Positions 38,746 through 50,301 of a stretch of 61,824 nt of DNA are shown here, in pieces (position 1 is the stretch's first letter; every line of letters starts with the position of its first letter). Origin of the DNA: Hondaea fermentalgiana (lineage: Eukaryota; Sar; Bigyra; Thraustochytrida; Thraustochytriidae); assembly GCA_014084085.1 (NCBI GenBank), contig NPFB01000070.1, positions 179,756 through 241,579 on the forward strand. The letters run 5' to 3'. The notes under the pieces were generated by a model. The model ran no database searches. It was not told where the DNA came from and worked only from the letters and a program-made list of their open reading frames with translations. A program made the translations under genes and the position numbers.

Positions 38746-41700
38746 TCAGGTCGGCACGTTGCTCGCGAGGCGGAGAACCTCCTTCATGACATCCGGAGGC
38801 ATGCCTGCCGAGACAAGAAAGGTTGTGAGAACCAAAAGCACGTGCGGCAGCAAAAAGTTGTGAACCCACACGGCGACACGTCTCACGCGGGAAGAATTTG
38901 TATATACCACAGTAGCGTGTCCCTGCTCTGCGTGGAGTGGCGCCTTCCTCCGTGGCGTTGATGGCGGCGCAACGGCGCCATTTTGAATCGATGATGGAGA
39001 TTCTTTCGAACGCGCATACACATCCAAGGCGAGATTTTTCGTCACATAGTCAAAGTCCTTTTCGCGCAGCGTGAGTAGCTCCTTAAGACGTTGCAGCCCG
39101 GGACCAACACCCTCGCCAGCCGAGTTAAGCTCCGACTGGAGTCGAAGAATCTCTGCTTGAGCCCGTTCGAGCTCTTGCTTGCACTGCACCAGCTCCGTGC
39201 GCAGGGCCATCGATTCTTGCTCGGAGCGTACGTCCATTGGGGGAGGCGGCATCGGCATGCTTGTTGTATTGTGGCCCCCGGAGGCAGGAGGCAGTGAAGC
39301 TGCCATGGGAGGAGGTGGCGGGCCGGGATCTGCAAAAGGAGGAGCGCCCGAGGCATCTTGCGTGGCTGGACCTCGGCCAGTATCGATGGACAAGCGCATT
39401 CGAACGGGATTGCTGTTCTCCGACCTCGACTCACCGTCTCGATCTGCTGCATCCACTGCAGGGAGGACGGGCAATGCACCACTATCATTTGCGTATCCCG
39501 ATGGAGCAGCAGCAGTAGCGGCGGCGGCGGCGGCTTCGAGCTGTGCGCGAAGCTCCTCGACTTCGACAAGTGCTTTTTCGAGCTCGGACTCTGCGAGACA
39601 CACTTGACGCTCGCGCCACATGCGTGCCTCGCGCTCCGTACCGAGTTCGTGCTCAAGCGCTACAAGCTTCCCCTCAAGCTCTGCTTTTGCCGCCAGTAAC
39701 GACGCGATTTGCTCCTCCGAGATGATGCCAGCACTGGCATCCATGGATACTCGAGGAGAAGAGGCCGACACCCCCTCGGCGTCTTCACCATTTGATTCAG
39801 TTCCATGAAGCATGTTCGCCCACTCAGTTTCAGCGTTTCCGTCCTGCATCAGGTCGTCTTCAGCAACACCAGTGGGGGGAGACGACCAACCGCTAGCTGC
39901 ATCAACAGGGTACAAAGGCGGAGGCGAGGCCTGCGACGGTGGGAGCATGCCCTGATCGGGAGATCTTGACATCCCAAAGATGCTGTCCTCGCTCGTGGTG
40001 CTCAGACCTGGCTCGCGGCCTTCGCTTTGAGGATTTGCCATCGGCTTGACGGGATCCATTGGCGGGGAGGCTCGATGCGATGATAGAGGCTGCTGCGCCT
40101 GCGCCTGCGCGTGTTGCTGCTGCTGTTGCAATGACAATGCCTCCGCCTCTTGACCGGCAATGATGCCCGTGGGCTCCTGGCGAACTTCAAAGGTCGGATA
40201 GTTGCCATGCCCATAAGCATCACGCGCGAGACTTCGCGAAGACAAGTTGCTAAACGTGCGAGATCGAGATCGGATCTCGCGTGCCGCCTTGAAAGGATCA
40301 GACATGTCATTACCCTCGGAAACACTCGAAGAATCATGACCGCCCGCATGGGGTCTTGCTTCGTTCATTTCTCCCTCATCAAAGTCAGAGTTGTCGTCCT
40401 GCATGCTTGCTTCCACCAAGTCTCGATGCTTGCCTAGGCCGAACATTTGGCTCAAGAACCGTGGCTCCGTAACTTTGCGCTTGCTCCTTTTCTTTCCGTC
40501 GCCTTGCTCAGTCTCCTGCTCTTGCAACGTGGCGGCGCCGGTCCGCTCGCCAGCTACAGACTCCTGTGCACTTGTAGGAGGGACAACGCCCGACGCCGCG
40601 GGGGTATCCGCCGACGTTGCCGCTACGCTTCTCCATTCTTGAGCAGGCAAGTCGCCAAAGCGAACAGAGTTGGATCTCGCCTCGCGAGCATTCTCGTGAC
40701 TGGAATCCGGCGCAGATCCAAACGCAGAATGGGGAGGGTTCAAGGGGGGCGACGTCATCATCGACGAGGACGTAGGAGGACTCGTCAAGCCCACCGCCCC
40801 AACGGCAGCTGCGGAATCACCCGGTGACGGCACCGTCGAGAACGCAGGGCCAGACGAAACTGCAGAGGGCGGTTCCGAGGAACCCAAGGCATCCGGATCA
40901 GGAGAATCCAGATCCAAATCCTCGGGTTCATCATCCCACCACTTTTCTGACCATGGCATTACCAGCGGCGAGTCGGGCACATTAGGTCCCACATGACCAT
41001 CATTGGCGCTCGATGGCATCTTGTCTGCAAGAGTTGCCTCACCCGTGCTCCGTGCAGCGCCAAAAGGCTCGTTCAGCACCTGTTGAGCTCGCTTCGACGG
41101 GATCGTGAGACTGCGAGCAGGACGGCTGGCCTCACTCAGATCGGCGCCAATGACACGATTGGGCGACTGCATAGGCGACGCGCTCAAAGGCAGGTCGCTG
41201 GTTGGTGGGCTTAGAGGACGGTCTTCCACGCTGTTACTCTGGCCAACGAGGCCGGACTTGGCCCCAAAGATCGACTTGCGCATCGCAAGTTGCTTCTCGA
41301 GGCGCGCAACACGCTGTAACGCTTCGTCGCGTTCGCGTAGAGCCTCTTCAAGGGCAGGGTCGACTTCATCCTTGGTCTCCGACTCCTCGATCGCGGTGCC
41401 GGGTCGCAGCTGTGCGCTGAGAGCCATGCAGTCGGAGAGCTCTGCTGAAAGAGCCTTCAACAGCTCGGGTTCTTTCGAGAACTCTTTGCATTTCGATTCG
41501 GCAGCAGCACAGCGAGCCTCCAGCGCGCGCACGGCATCTTCAGCCTCGGCAGCGCGTTCAAGAGCTTCGGCGAGACGACCATCGTTCACCTCTGCGTCCG
41601 AAATCGGGTTCGCGTCGCCTTCCTCGCCCTCGTTCTCCGAACTCCACCCTGCCCCAACTTCTCTCTCATCCAAAGCTTGAACTTCGTCGGCAGCAGCAGC

Positions 41701-44700
41701 AGCAGCAATAGCAGCAGACCCAGTAGAACCACTTGCCAGGGGTGTCTGTGTTGACCCTTCCTTTAATTGCGTGCGAAGAAGCTCGGCATTTGCCTCTTCT
41801 TGCTCGCGAGCCTCTGCCTTGGCTGCGCGGAGCTGCTCGTGAGCCAGAGCCAGCTCATTGCGAAGGCGTAGCTGTTCTTCCTGCAAATGAGCAACCTCGT
41901 CCTGAGACGCACTGGTCTGCCGATCGCCTTCTTCGTGTGCATCGCCTTCCATACGCGTAGCCGTCAATAGGCCCTGAAGTCGCTGGATCTCTTCGCGGAG
42001 GGCCCCAATCTCCTCATGAAGGCCCGCGACCTCGTCGGCCCGTGCATTTATATCTTCTGGATTTGAGACTGGAGGCCTTGCCAATTCGAGCTCTTCCTTG
42101 GCGTACTGGAGCTGTTGCTGACTCGACTCAAAACGAGCTTGCAGACTCACCGTCTCCTGCTCGGCGATGCGCAACTTCTCCCCTAAAGTCTCAATCTCAA
42201 GCGCCGCGTCCCGTGAGGCCTCACGGCGGGCAAGCGCAACATCTGCGAGATCAGAACATTCCGCGAGACCTTGCATGGCCTCAGCAAGACCCTGCTCCAG
42301 AGCAGTGTCGCGAGCTTCCTGCGATTGATTCTTTTCCAAGTATTCGTTGAGACGCTCATCCAGCTGGTCGTACATGGCATCCCATTCGCCACCCACGGCA
42401 TTCTCATCATCGGCTCGATCTGCACAGGCCGACGATGAAGAGATCGAGCCAGAACGATGCAAGAGCGCTTCCGCGGCGGATGCGGGATTCTCACTCCTGC
42501 TGTTCTCTGTCTCCTCTTCGTCAACTTCGACACCGAGCGACTTGGAGGCCTTCAAGACCCCAGGAGATCCAAACACCTCCTTGACTCGCCCAGTCCTTCC
42601 ACTCGCTGCGCTGCGTAGAGGACTCTGCGTTCGCGTTCGCAAGCCGCCACCGCGTTCTTCAAGCTCGTCATTGATTCGCAAGTCGTACATGGCAGCGGCG
42701 TCCTCCTGCGCGCGATCTCGCTCCTGCTCGAGCCGTTTCACGAGGCCTAAAAGCTTAGTCGTCCGTTGCGAAAGGCGTACAAGCGCGCGGTCGCGGGCTT
42801 CAATCTCGTCCCGGATGCGCTCAACTTCCTGCGTCTCCTGCACCTTTTCTTCCAAGTCGGCGCACATTTCCATGGAAAGCTTGAGGTTCCGCTGCAGCTC
42901 GGCAATATGGGCCTCAAAATGCGAAACCTTTTCTTGCGCGTCGGATGCAAGCGTGCGTTTCTCATGCTCCCATTCCAGCTTTGCCTCTTCAAGGCGCTCC
43001 ACTTGGTCAGCGAGAGCGGCTCGTTGGGACTCGTTCTCGGACCTGGCGACCTCTGCAGCAGCGAGTTTCTTTTCTAGCTCAAGCTTGGATGCGTGCTCGG
43101 CTTCCAAAGCCTCGCGCCCTGCATGTTCAGCCTTGAAAACCGCCTCGCGCCCCATCTTTTGCTCACTTGCCAGGGCCTTTTCGGCTTCAGCTTTGGCAAC
43201 CTCAACGTCAAACAAAGATGCTTTGGTCGTCTCCAGTTCTTCCTTCAATTCCTCCACGCGCCCTTGCACTTCACCCAAAGAAGCATGCAGTTCATCAACA
43301 GAAGCCTGCAGCTCATCACGGGTCGCTGTGACCGTGGCTAATTCACCCTTTGTTTCCAGCAGAGCCGCCTCTGTGGCAGCAAGCTTGGATTGTGAGTCTG
43401 CGAGTCCACTTGAGAGACTTGATCTGGCCTCTTCAAGAGCGGCGCAAACGCTTGCGAGCTCGCTCTTGGTCGCGTCGAGCGCGTCGCGAGCCTCTGTCAA
43501 GTCAGCTTGAAGACCGTCACTTTGCGCCCGCGCATTCTCAAGTGCAGCATTGAGGTCGCTCGCACGGGTTTCAGCCTGACGCCTGGCGTCACTCTCCCTT
43601 CGGAGCTGGGTCACCTCTGCAGAGAGACCGTCTCGTTCTGTTTGCAACGTAGCTACCTCTGAGTTGAGGCTCGAAATCTGATCCTGTGCTACCTGTAATC
43701 CGACCGAGGCGTCCTCCTGCGCAGTTCGTTGCTCCTCGCTGAGCTTATCGATTGTCTGACGCAGCTCCTGACGTTCTTGCGAGACCTCTTCGAGTTCCTT
43801 TTCAAGACGTTGCGTCGTCGACTCGGCGTCGCGCAGGCGGTCGAGTTCTTCTTGAAGGGCCTGACGTTCTTGCAAGGCTTCCTCGAGGTCCTTTTCAAGG
43901 CGCTGCGATGATGACTCGGCATCGCGCAGGCGGTTGAGTTCATCTTGAAGGGCCTGGCGTTCTTGGGAAAGTTCTTCGAGGTCCTTTCCGAGACGCTGTA
44001 CAGAATACTCGGCGTCGCGCAGGCGTTCGACCTCTTGCTGGAGGTCTGCCACGGAGGCTTCGACGTTTTGCAGTTGTTCAATTTTTGCAGCGGCCTGTAA
44101 AAGTTCTTCCTGGACGGCTTTGGTCTCATGCTTGGCTTGAGTGAGTTCACCTTCGAGGCGCTTGACAGAGGCTTGTGCATCTCGAAAGTGCTCCTCGTTC
44201 ATGTCTGATTCACCTTGAGTCTGAGTCTCAAGATGCTCGATTCGCTCCCGCAGCGCTTTGGTGTCTTCCTCGTGTCGCGCTTCTGTGGCCCAGAGTTCGT
44301 TTTGCAAGGCGCTGACGCGTTGCTGCAAATCATCGGCACGCTCCGGCGACGAGGCGTTTGCCCCGCCACCGCGGACGCCTTCCTCAAAGAGAGAAGCAGC
44401 CACGGGGGATTGCGGGTCAGCAGCAGCACCAGCGGCAGCAGCATCGCCGTCTTCGTCGTGATGAACTCCGAAGAAATCGCTTGCGATCGCGGACTTTTCG
44501 TCGAGCATAAAGTCCTTCTCGTTGGGACTATTGCCAAAAAGTGCGGACACATCGCCCACGGCCTCTTCGTCACTCTGAGGAGCCACAGGCTTACCAGGTG
44601 TTGCAAAGGCGGAATGCTGCATAGCTTCGGACTGGTCTCGAGCTTGTTGTGTGTCACTGACCTGGGAGCGAAGGACCTCATTTCGGTCTCGCTCCAACTC

Positions 44701-47418
44701 GAGCTGCTCGAGAGCGACATCGAGGTCGCCCTTTGTTTCCTCATAGCTGGCCTGAGCGCGGGCGACCTCTTCCTGGAGATTCTCACTCAAAGAACGGGCA
44801 GTCTCAAGTTCTGCGAGGAGCTGTTTTGCTCGTTTGTCCGCATCATCGGCACGCCACTGCAGGTCGGCGACAAGCTGATCATCTTGAAGAGAGCCGCCCA
44901 CACGAGTTTGCGCCTCGTCTTGGCGGCTTGGCGACGCTTCTCCAAAGGCAAAATCACCCGTGTCGCCTTGGCCGGTCACGAGCGAATCCCAGTTCAAATC
45001 TGCAGTAGGCGGGCTCGTGAGGCCCTGCGCGGGACTGGCGAAGCCATCATCTTGATTAGGCGAAGTACCTTGCCAGAAATCGTGTTGCGCGCCATCGTCG
45101 CGAGCCTTGACGGGGGAGATGAAGGGATCAGACGACGCGTGCGGTTGTACCTGGTCAATTTTCGTTTCCTTTCCCTGCCGAAGCGCGGCTTCGCGCTGCA
45201 GAGCTTCGGCAATACGCTCTTCGAGTTCGAGAATGTCGTCTTGCTTTTGCTGCAAACACTCGTCGAGGTCGTCCCTTTCGTTCGTGACTTTAGCAAGCTC
45301 GCTTTCGAGGTGCTGGATTCTGTCGTGAAGCGAGGACTCTGCGATGCGAAGACGCTCCACGTCCTTGTGGGCCTCTTCAAGCTTGGTGGCGCTTTCGGTG
45401 GCACGTCGTTCGGCATCATTAGCCCGCACCTCTTCGGCGAGACAGGCGGACCGTCCTTCTTCAATCTTGGCCTGCAGGTCGCCAATCTTGCGATCGTGCG
45501 AGCTTTGCATGGCGGCAAGTTCGCTCTCGGCACGGTGTCCAGTTTCATCTTGAGTGGAGACATGCTGCTGTGCTTCCTGAAGAGCGGCCTCGGCGGCTTG
45601 AAGACGGGTCTCCAAGGAGGCAGCCCGGGCTTCCATGGACTCAATTTCCATCCGCGCATCTTGCAAGGCAGAAACATGGTGGTGATTATCATCCTGGGCT
45701 GCTCTCAGGTTTTCCTCGACAGCCTTGATCTTGGCATCGGCCTCGTCGCGTTCAGCCTCGAGAAGGGCAATCTGCTGCGACTGCTTTTCCATGGCCTCCT
45801 TGCGCGCCTTGGTCTTGCGTAAAAGCTGCTTGAGCTGACCTGTCTTTTCCGAAAACTTGCCCTCGAGTTCCTTATTTTCCGCCTCGAGTTCTTCGACACG
45901 CGTATACAAGTCTCTTTCTTGATCTTCGAGAAGTGAGATCTGAGACCGTGCATCAGCCTCGAGATTCTGAGCATCTTCAAGTTGGATGCGCAGCTGGGTA
46001 AGATCTTCTTCGCGCGACTGGTTGTTCGAAATGCGAGCCGTCTCCTGCTCAAGAGTCTCGCGGAGCCTGGCAATCTCTGCTTCGAGCTGATTATTTTGCG
46101 TGTCTTTGGACTCGAGATCTTGCGCGAGAGAGTTACATCGGTCCTCGGCGCTTCGCAAGTTCGACTGCAGCTCCTCGATTTGAGTACGAAGATGGCCCGC
46201 ATCAGCAAGCTGGGCCTCAAGCTCATTGCGCTGCTGTGATGCTTCTTGCGCCTCATTTTCTTGGGCGCGTAACTTTTCGCGAAGAGTCTCAAGCTCAGGT
46301 TCGATCTCTTGCAGAGCCGCGTTGCGTGCGTTTGTCAGCTGTTCGCTAAGATCAGCACGCATCCGCGCCTCTGTTTCGCTATTAGAAGCGTAGACTTGGT
46401 CGAGCTCTTCTTGGAGGCTCTTGACCCGAGCTTCAAGCTCCTCGACAGCGGTAGCTGCGCGGGTCTGCTCACCCTCGACCTGGTTCTGTAGCCTGACAAT
46501 GTCCTGTAGGGCGGACTCGTGATGCTCGCGGAGCTCTTGGACAGCGGCGAGGGCTTCGTCCCGCTCCTCCTGGGCGCGATCACGTTCCTGGTGCGCTTGA
46601 TCAAGTTCATCGCGCGAAGCCATGTCACGCGAAGCGAAGAGCGTTCGCTCGGCGTCAATTTCTTCGAGCTCGGACTCGAGCTCCGATACACGCGTCTCGG
46701 CAGCAGCGTGATTGGCTGCAAGCATGCGCGCGGCAATCGTGTAGTGACGGACGCCACCCTCGAAATTGCCCTCGGCAAAGTCCCTGTTGCCCTGTTCCCA
46801 TGCAATAAGAATGGGATCATCGCTGGATGCCGTCGGGGTGCCGTTTGACATGGTATTGCTTCCATCGGACTCGTTGCCGTCGCGGTCGACGTTGACTCCG
46901 TTGTCGCTGCCCTCATTGAGCATCTCTTCCTCCTCGCCAAAGTCAAGTCGATGGGGAGCTAGCTGGGGCGACTGCAGGTAGAGCTTGTGATGCATTTCCA
47001 TATTCTTCTTTTCGGACGCTGCAAGTTTGCGCCGAAGGTCCCGGAGTTGCGAATTGAGCGAGAAAACGCGCTCCTCGGCCTTGAGCTTTACTGTGGCAAG
47101 GTGTTCGGACAAGAGTTCGACGTCCTCTGGCGCCAGGGTCGAGGCGGTGCCCTGCGACCTTGAGTCGCCGCCGCCGCTTCCATGCACGGTCCCATGGCGA
47201 TGATAGTCATCCTCATCATCGTCTTCGTCTTCGTCGTCGTCGTTATCCAGCTCGTGGTCGTCCTCTTGGGATCGCGTTGCGAATCGCCCTCCGCGATGGA
47301 TGCTTGGCGGCGGAGTGACAGCTGCAGGCGGCACTTGTCTGCCGTACTCGCTCTCATCGCCCTCCTCGAGGCTGCCGCTGCCCCAAGGGTCGAGGTCGTC
47401 GTCGCCCTCGGCCATCAT
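38746..47418 (-). CDS. Giant tail-anchored coiled-coil protein, golgin-like
   Basis: A single uninterrupted frame of 2,890 residues. I start it at the first of two ATGs at 47413-47418 (MMAEGDDDLDPWG) in a GCCATG context. The frame stays open upstream through a CAGA repeat, but that part is low-complexity. The N-terminus is acidic and disordered. A TPR/MIT-like helical segment lies at about 200-235 (AWEQGNRDFAEGNFEGGVRH). Long coiled coils follow (about 235-1000 and 1080-1900, with repeats of the LRDAESxxQRLEKDLEE type), then a disordered region with poly-Gln, another coil and, near the C-terminus, one hydrophobic helix (FLLPHVLLVLTTFLVSAGM) about 20 residues from the end. This architecture fits a tethering golgin such as giantin: cytoplasmic rod, C-terminal membrane anchor. 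Direct homology is not established, since coiled coils converge in composition. Confidence 0.8.
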   Translation of the reverse strand: MMAEGDDDLDPWGSGSLEEGDESEYGRQVPPAAVTPPPSIHRGGRFATRSQEDDHELDNDDDEDEDDDEDDYHRHGTVHGSGGGDSRSQGTASTLAPEDVELLSEHLATVKLKAEERVFSLNSQLRDLRRKLAASEKKNMEMHHKLYLQSPQLAPHRLDFGEEEEMLNEGSDNGVNVDRDGNESDGSNTMSNGTPTASSDDPILIAWEQGNRDFAEGNFEGGVRHYTIAARMLAANHAAAETRVSELESELEEIDAERTLFASRDMASRDELDQAHQERDRAQEERDEALAAVQELREHHESALQDIVRLQNQVEGEQTRAATAVEELEARVKSLQEELDQVYASNSETEARMRADLSEQLTNARNAALQEIEPELETLREKLRAQENEAQEASQQRNELEAQLADAGHLRTQIEELQSNLRSAEDRCNSLAQDLESKDTQNNQLEAEIARLRETLEQETARISNNQSREEDLTQLRIQLEDAQNLEADARSQISLLEDQERDLYTRVEELEAENKELEGKFSEKTGQLKQLLRKTKARKEAMEKQSQQIALLEAERDEADAKIKAVEENLRAAQDDNHHHVSALQDARMEIESMEARAASLETRLQAAEAALQEAQQHVSTQDETGHRAESELAAMQSSHDRKIGDLQAKIEEGRSACLAEEVRANDAERRATESATKLEEAHKDVERLRIAESSLHDRIQHLESELAKVTNERDDLDECLQQKQDDILELEERIAEALQREAALRQGKETKIDQVQPHASSDPFISPVKARDDGAQHDFWQGTSPNQDDGFASPAQGLTSPPTADLNWDSLVTGQGDTGDFAFGEASPSRQDEAQTRVGGSLQDDQLVADLQWRADDADKRAKQLLAELETARSLSENLQEEVARAQASYEETKGDLDVALEQLELERDRNEVLRSQVSDTQQARDQSEAMQHSAFATPGKPVAPQSDEEAVGDVSALFGNSPNEKDFMLDEKSAIASDFFGVHHDEDGDAAAAGAAADPQSPVAASLFEEGVRGGGANASSPERADDLQQRVSALQNELWATEARHEEDTKALRERIEHLETQTQGESDMNEEHFRDAQASVKRLEGELTQAKHETKAVQEELLQAAAKIEQLQNVEASVADLQQEVERLRDAEYSVQRLGKDLEELSQERQALQDELNRLRDAESSSQRLEKDLEEALQERQALQEELDRLRDAESTTQRLEKELEEVSQERQELRQTIDKLSEEQRTAQEDASVGLQVAQDQISSLNSEVATLQTERDGLSAEVTQLRRESDARRQAETRASDLNAALENARAQSDGLQADLTEARDALDATKSELASVCAALEEARSSLSSGLADSQSKLAATEAALLETKGELATVTATRDELQASVDELHASLGEVQGRVEELKEELETTKASLFDVEVAKAEAEKALASEQKMGREAVFKAEHAGREALEAEHASKLELEKKLAAAEVARSENESQRAALADQVERLEEAKLEWEHEKRTLASDAQEKVSHFEAHIAELQRNLKLSMEMCADLEEKVQETQEVERIRDEIEARDRALVRLSQRTTKLLGLVKRLEQERDRAQEDAAAMYDLRINDELEERGGGLRTRTQSPLRSAASGRTGRVKEVFGSPGVLKASKSLGVEVDEEETENSRSENPASAAEALLHRSGSISSSSACADRADDENAVGGEWDAMYDQLDERLNEYLEKNQSQEARDTALEQGLAEAMQGLAECSDLADVALARREASRDAALEIETLGEKLRIAEQETVSLQARFESSQQQLQYAKEELELARPPVSNPEDINARADEVAGLHEEIGALREEIQRLQGLLTATRMEGDAHEEGDRQTSASQDEVAHLQEEQLRLRNELALAHEQLRAAKAEAREQEEANAELLRTQLKEGSTQTPLASGSTGSAAIAAAAAADEVQALDEREVGAGWSSENEGEEGDANPISDAEVNDGRLAEALERAAEAEDAVRALEARCAAAESKCKEFSKEPELLKALSAELSDCMALSAQLRPGTAIEESETKDEVDPALEEALRERDEALQRVARLEKQLAMRKSIFGAKSGLVGQSNSVEDRPLSPPTSDLPLSASPMQSPNRVIGADLSEASRPARSLTIPSKRAQQVLNEPFGAARSTGEATLADKMPSSANDGHVGPNVPDSPLVMPWSEKWWDDEPEDLDLDSPDPDALGSSEPPSAVSSGPAFSTVPSPGDSAAAVGAVGLTSPPTSSSMMTSPPLNPPHSAFGSAPDSSHENAREARSNSVRFGDLPAQEWRSVAATSADTPAASGVVPPTSAQESVAGERTGAATLQEQETEQGDGKKRSKRKVTEPRFLSQMFGLGKHRDLVEASMQDDNSDFDEGEMNEARPHAGGHDSSSVSEGNDMSDPFKAAREIRSRSRTFSNLSSRSLARDAYGHGNYPTFEVRQEPTGIIAGQEAEALSLQQQQQHAQAQAQQPLSSHRASPPMDPVKPMANPQSEGREPGLSTTSEDSIFGMSRSPDQGMLPPSQASPPPLYPVDAASGWSSPPTGVAEDDLMQDGNAETEWANMLHGTESNGEDAEGVSASSPRVSMDASAGIISEEQIASLLAAKAELEGKLVALEHELGTEREARMWRERQVCLAESELEKALVEVEELRAQLEAAAAAATAAAPSGYANDSGALPVLPAVDAADRDGESRSENSNPVRMRLSIDTGRGPATQDASGAPPFADPGPPPPPMAASLPPASGGHNTTSMPMPPPPMDVRSEQESMALRTELVQCKQELERAQAEILRLQSELNSAGEGVGPGLQRLKELLTLREKDFDYVTKNLALDVYARSKESPSSIQNGAVAPPSTPRRKAPLHAEQGHATVVYTNSSRVRRVAVWVHNFLLPHVLLVLTTFLVSAGMPPDVMKEVLRLASNVPT
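43780..44080 (-). repeat. Internal coding repeats in giant coiled-coil gene
   Basis: Three or more closely similar units of about 120 bases, each encoding a block like ERQALQEELDRLRDAES plus QRLEKDLEE. This implies recent tandem duplication within the coiled coil. Confidence 0.75.
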
Positions 47419-47722
47419 GGCGGTGCCAGACTGTCGCGATGGGCTGGAACCGGCCTTGCCAGCGCCCTGCTGGCCACGCCACGCGCCGGCCTTCCGGCCG
47501 CGCCGCCCAGTTCTAGCCGCCGCGCAGGCCCGCCTCCGCCGGCCGGCCTCCGAAAGGTCTCTGCAGGCCCGCGCCGCCGCGCGCCACGCTCGCTTTCTAG
47601 CCCCAGCTCCTGCAGGCCCGGAGCGAAGAAGGAGCGAAGGAGGGAGGGAGAAGGGGGAGGGAGAGAGGGCGCGGGCCGGCCGCCCTCCGCGCTGCTTCTT
47701 TCTTACTGCCTGCCTGGTGCGA

Positions 47723-47723
47723 C

Positions 47724-47791
<68 letters not shown>
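47723..47791. repeat. GTCT tetranucleotide repeat
   Basis: About 17 perfect units of CTGT/GTCT upstream of the giant coiled-coil gene. On the minus strand it reads CAGA and extends the open frame as Thr-Asp-Arg-Gln repeats, which I regard as non-coding. Confidence 0.93.
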
Positions 47792-50301
47792 ACGATCGAC
47801 TCGAGCAGTTCGCTAGCGAAGCCCTAGGGCGAGCCTAGCAGATTGAGAAGTGACATTCGTTTTTTTCCCTGTCCTCAAAACTCTGTCGTCGACTTTGTTT
47901 GTGTGCTTGACCACACGGAGACACTGGCAGTAGGCCGAGCGGCGGCAGCAGCAGCAGTAGCAGAAGCAGAAGTAGCAGCAGCAGCAGAAGAAGTAGCAGT
48001 TTGATGACTGTACATACCATGTAGTTTTTCGGAAAGGGGGGGGAAAGGGTCTCTGAGTTGCACCACCGATCACCATATCGTCTTGGCGTCGCTGTAGGCT
48101 TATTTTATTTAGAAAAACCTCAAATCAACCATGGCAAGTCGAAGCAAGCTGCTTTTAGGTATAGCTAGTGTCTGCTTTCTTTTGCTATGCTTTGGGAGAT
48201 CAGTCGCAAAACTGAACAAAGAATGCTACATGACCGTATAGGCCTACGTAGAAAGCATTCATTCATCCAAAGCGCGAAATTGACTTCTTGGTTCTTTCCA
48301 TTCATTCATTCATCCATCCGTCAGTCAGTCAGTCAATCAATCAGTCAGTCAGTCAGACAGAAAAACCGAGCTGGTTTCGACTTGTGCTTTGTCTTCTTTT
48401 GGGTTAGGCACACATGAGCCTGCTTCGTACTACGCCGAGGTTCAAGTCAAATTGGTTCTTGAAATGGTCCATCATCGCCAAGTTCTTTCAGTATGGTTCA
48501 ATTCGACTCTGTGACGGACAGTCGAGAAAACCAGCCAAGCCAAGCCGAGCCAAGCCACTGCCAACAACAAGTGAAGCTCGATGTCAAGTTTCTATGTGTG
48601 TAAAGGGATACTCTATTCCCTTCGCATCGCGTGCAACCAAGTCGCTGTCGTAGGTTGCAGCGGCAGTTTTCCCAAGCAGCAATCAGCTGCAGAGAGCAGA
48701 TCCCTTGGAGGGACTAAGCAGCGCCAAGTCTTCCGGGTCTAGCCTGCCCCTTCTTTAGTCCCCTTGATTATATATTTTTTCCCTTGAGACAAATCCGGCG
48801 CTTACATGCGCCGAAGAGCTGGTAACCCTAGCCTGCACCACCTCCGTTTGAAGAGATTGCGTGGGGTCGCACCGTGCTCGGATCGCGAGCAGTACAGCAC
48901 TGCGGTCTGCAGCTGCAGCTGGCTGCTGTTGCTGCGTCCGTTTTACTTGCATACAGGAGTTCGTGTGGAAATTCACTTGGTCTGTCGACTGACCTTTGGT
49001 CCGGGCGACGCTGCATCGTTGAAAGAAGTCAATATTCGCCGCACGTAGCCTGTGCAGGCTCGGTCCCTTCGACGATGACGATCACAGCATCGCATGCCGA
49101 TCACGCTCCTTCTCTCTCTTGTGTGTTGTTTTGTTTCTCGTCTTTCTTCCTGCGAGGCCCCCTATCAAGTTCCTCCTGATTCTTTTCTCGTTACCTGATT
49201 GTTTCTTCGACACAACCACCATCTCCTGCTATCTTCGCGCTGCTGGTGCGCATTCATTCATTCATTCGCTGTCGATCTCTACTCACGATTCGACTCGTCG
49301 ATCGATCATCGACCACATCGACATGCCCCTCGCACCCACTGCGCGACGGAGACGTTTGTTTAGATTCTGAGAGTCAAGTCAGTATGGACAGAGACACAGA
49401 GCACACATCTATACTCAAGAGAGAGAGGGAGAAATAGAGCGCGGGGCCCCTCGGCTTGGTCTCCCGGGGCCTCCGCGCCGCATCGTCACGTCCCGAGGCT
49501 CCTCCTTCCGCCGCAGCTCGACGGCGACTTCTCTGCAGCAGCAGCAGCAGCAGCAGCTGCCGCAGCTCCGTCGCGTGCGCGGCTTGCCGGCTGGCTCGAC
49601 TCAGCTGGCTCAGCTGCTTGGCTGCTGGCTGTGTTGCTTGCTTGCGGTAGGTGGGTGGGTGGGTGGTGCCTGGCCGCCGGTGGTTAGTCGCGTCGCGCTC
49701 GTTCCGAGTCTGTCGCCGGACCGTCCCTTCTTCTTTGTCTCCTTGATTCCTTCTTTCACGTTCTCCCCTTCGCTCGTTCGTTCGTTCGTCCGTCGAGAGC
49801 TCGGGCGGGGCTCGAGCCCCCAAGCCAGCGCAGCCCTCGCCTGCAGTAGCGGTGCAGCTGCTGTAGCTGCTGCTGAGCAAGCCGCCTTCCGCCGCGCGCA
49901 ACGCTCCCTCCCACTGGACTCCTGCTCTTGCTTGCGAGAGAGCAGAGCAGCGCGTTCGTCTCTCCTCTGCGGATTTTGTTCCCCCGCCGCCGCTGCCGCT
50001 CCTGCTCGGCGCGAGCAGCCGCCACTGCCAGCTCCAGCCGGCCAGCCGGATAACGATGATCCTGGCTGATGACAGGGAGGCGAGGCAGGACCGATCGACA
50101 GGCCCGGGCCAGCCCTGGCCAGCCAGCCGGAGCCAGCCTCGGCCTGCTGGGATGGAGACGATGATAGGCTCTTGACCTGAGATCGGGATGGAGAGCGCGG
50201 CGGCGGTTGCGCCCTCCGTGCCGCCCCTGCCGCCGCGCCACTGTGCGCGCGGCCATTCCCGACTTGCGCCGCGGCGCCGCAAGTGCACCTCCGGGCCGCC
50301 G

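Noticed and set aside
44215..45822. Plus-strand 535-codon frame inside the giant coiled-coil gene
   Set aside because: It is a shadow: coiled-coil codons such as GAG read as CTC on the other strand and give Leu-rich frames without stops. No domain is seen.
47419..47793. N-terminal extension of the giant coiled-coil protein through the CAGA repeat
   Set aside because: The extension encodes Thr-Asp-Arg-Gln repeats and Arg/Ala-rich low-complexity sequence; the ATG pair at 47413-47418 begins a normal acidic N-terminus.
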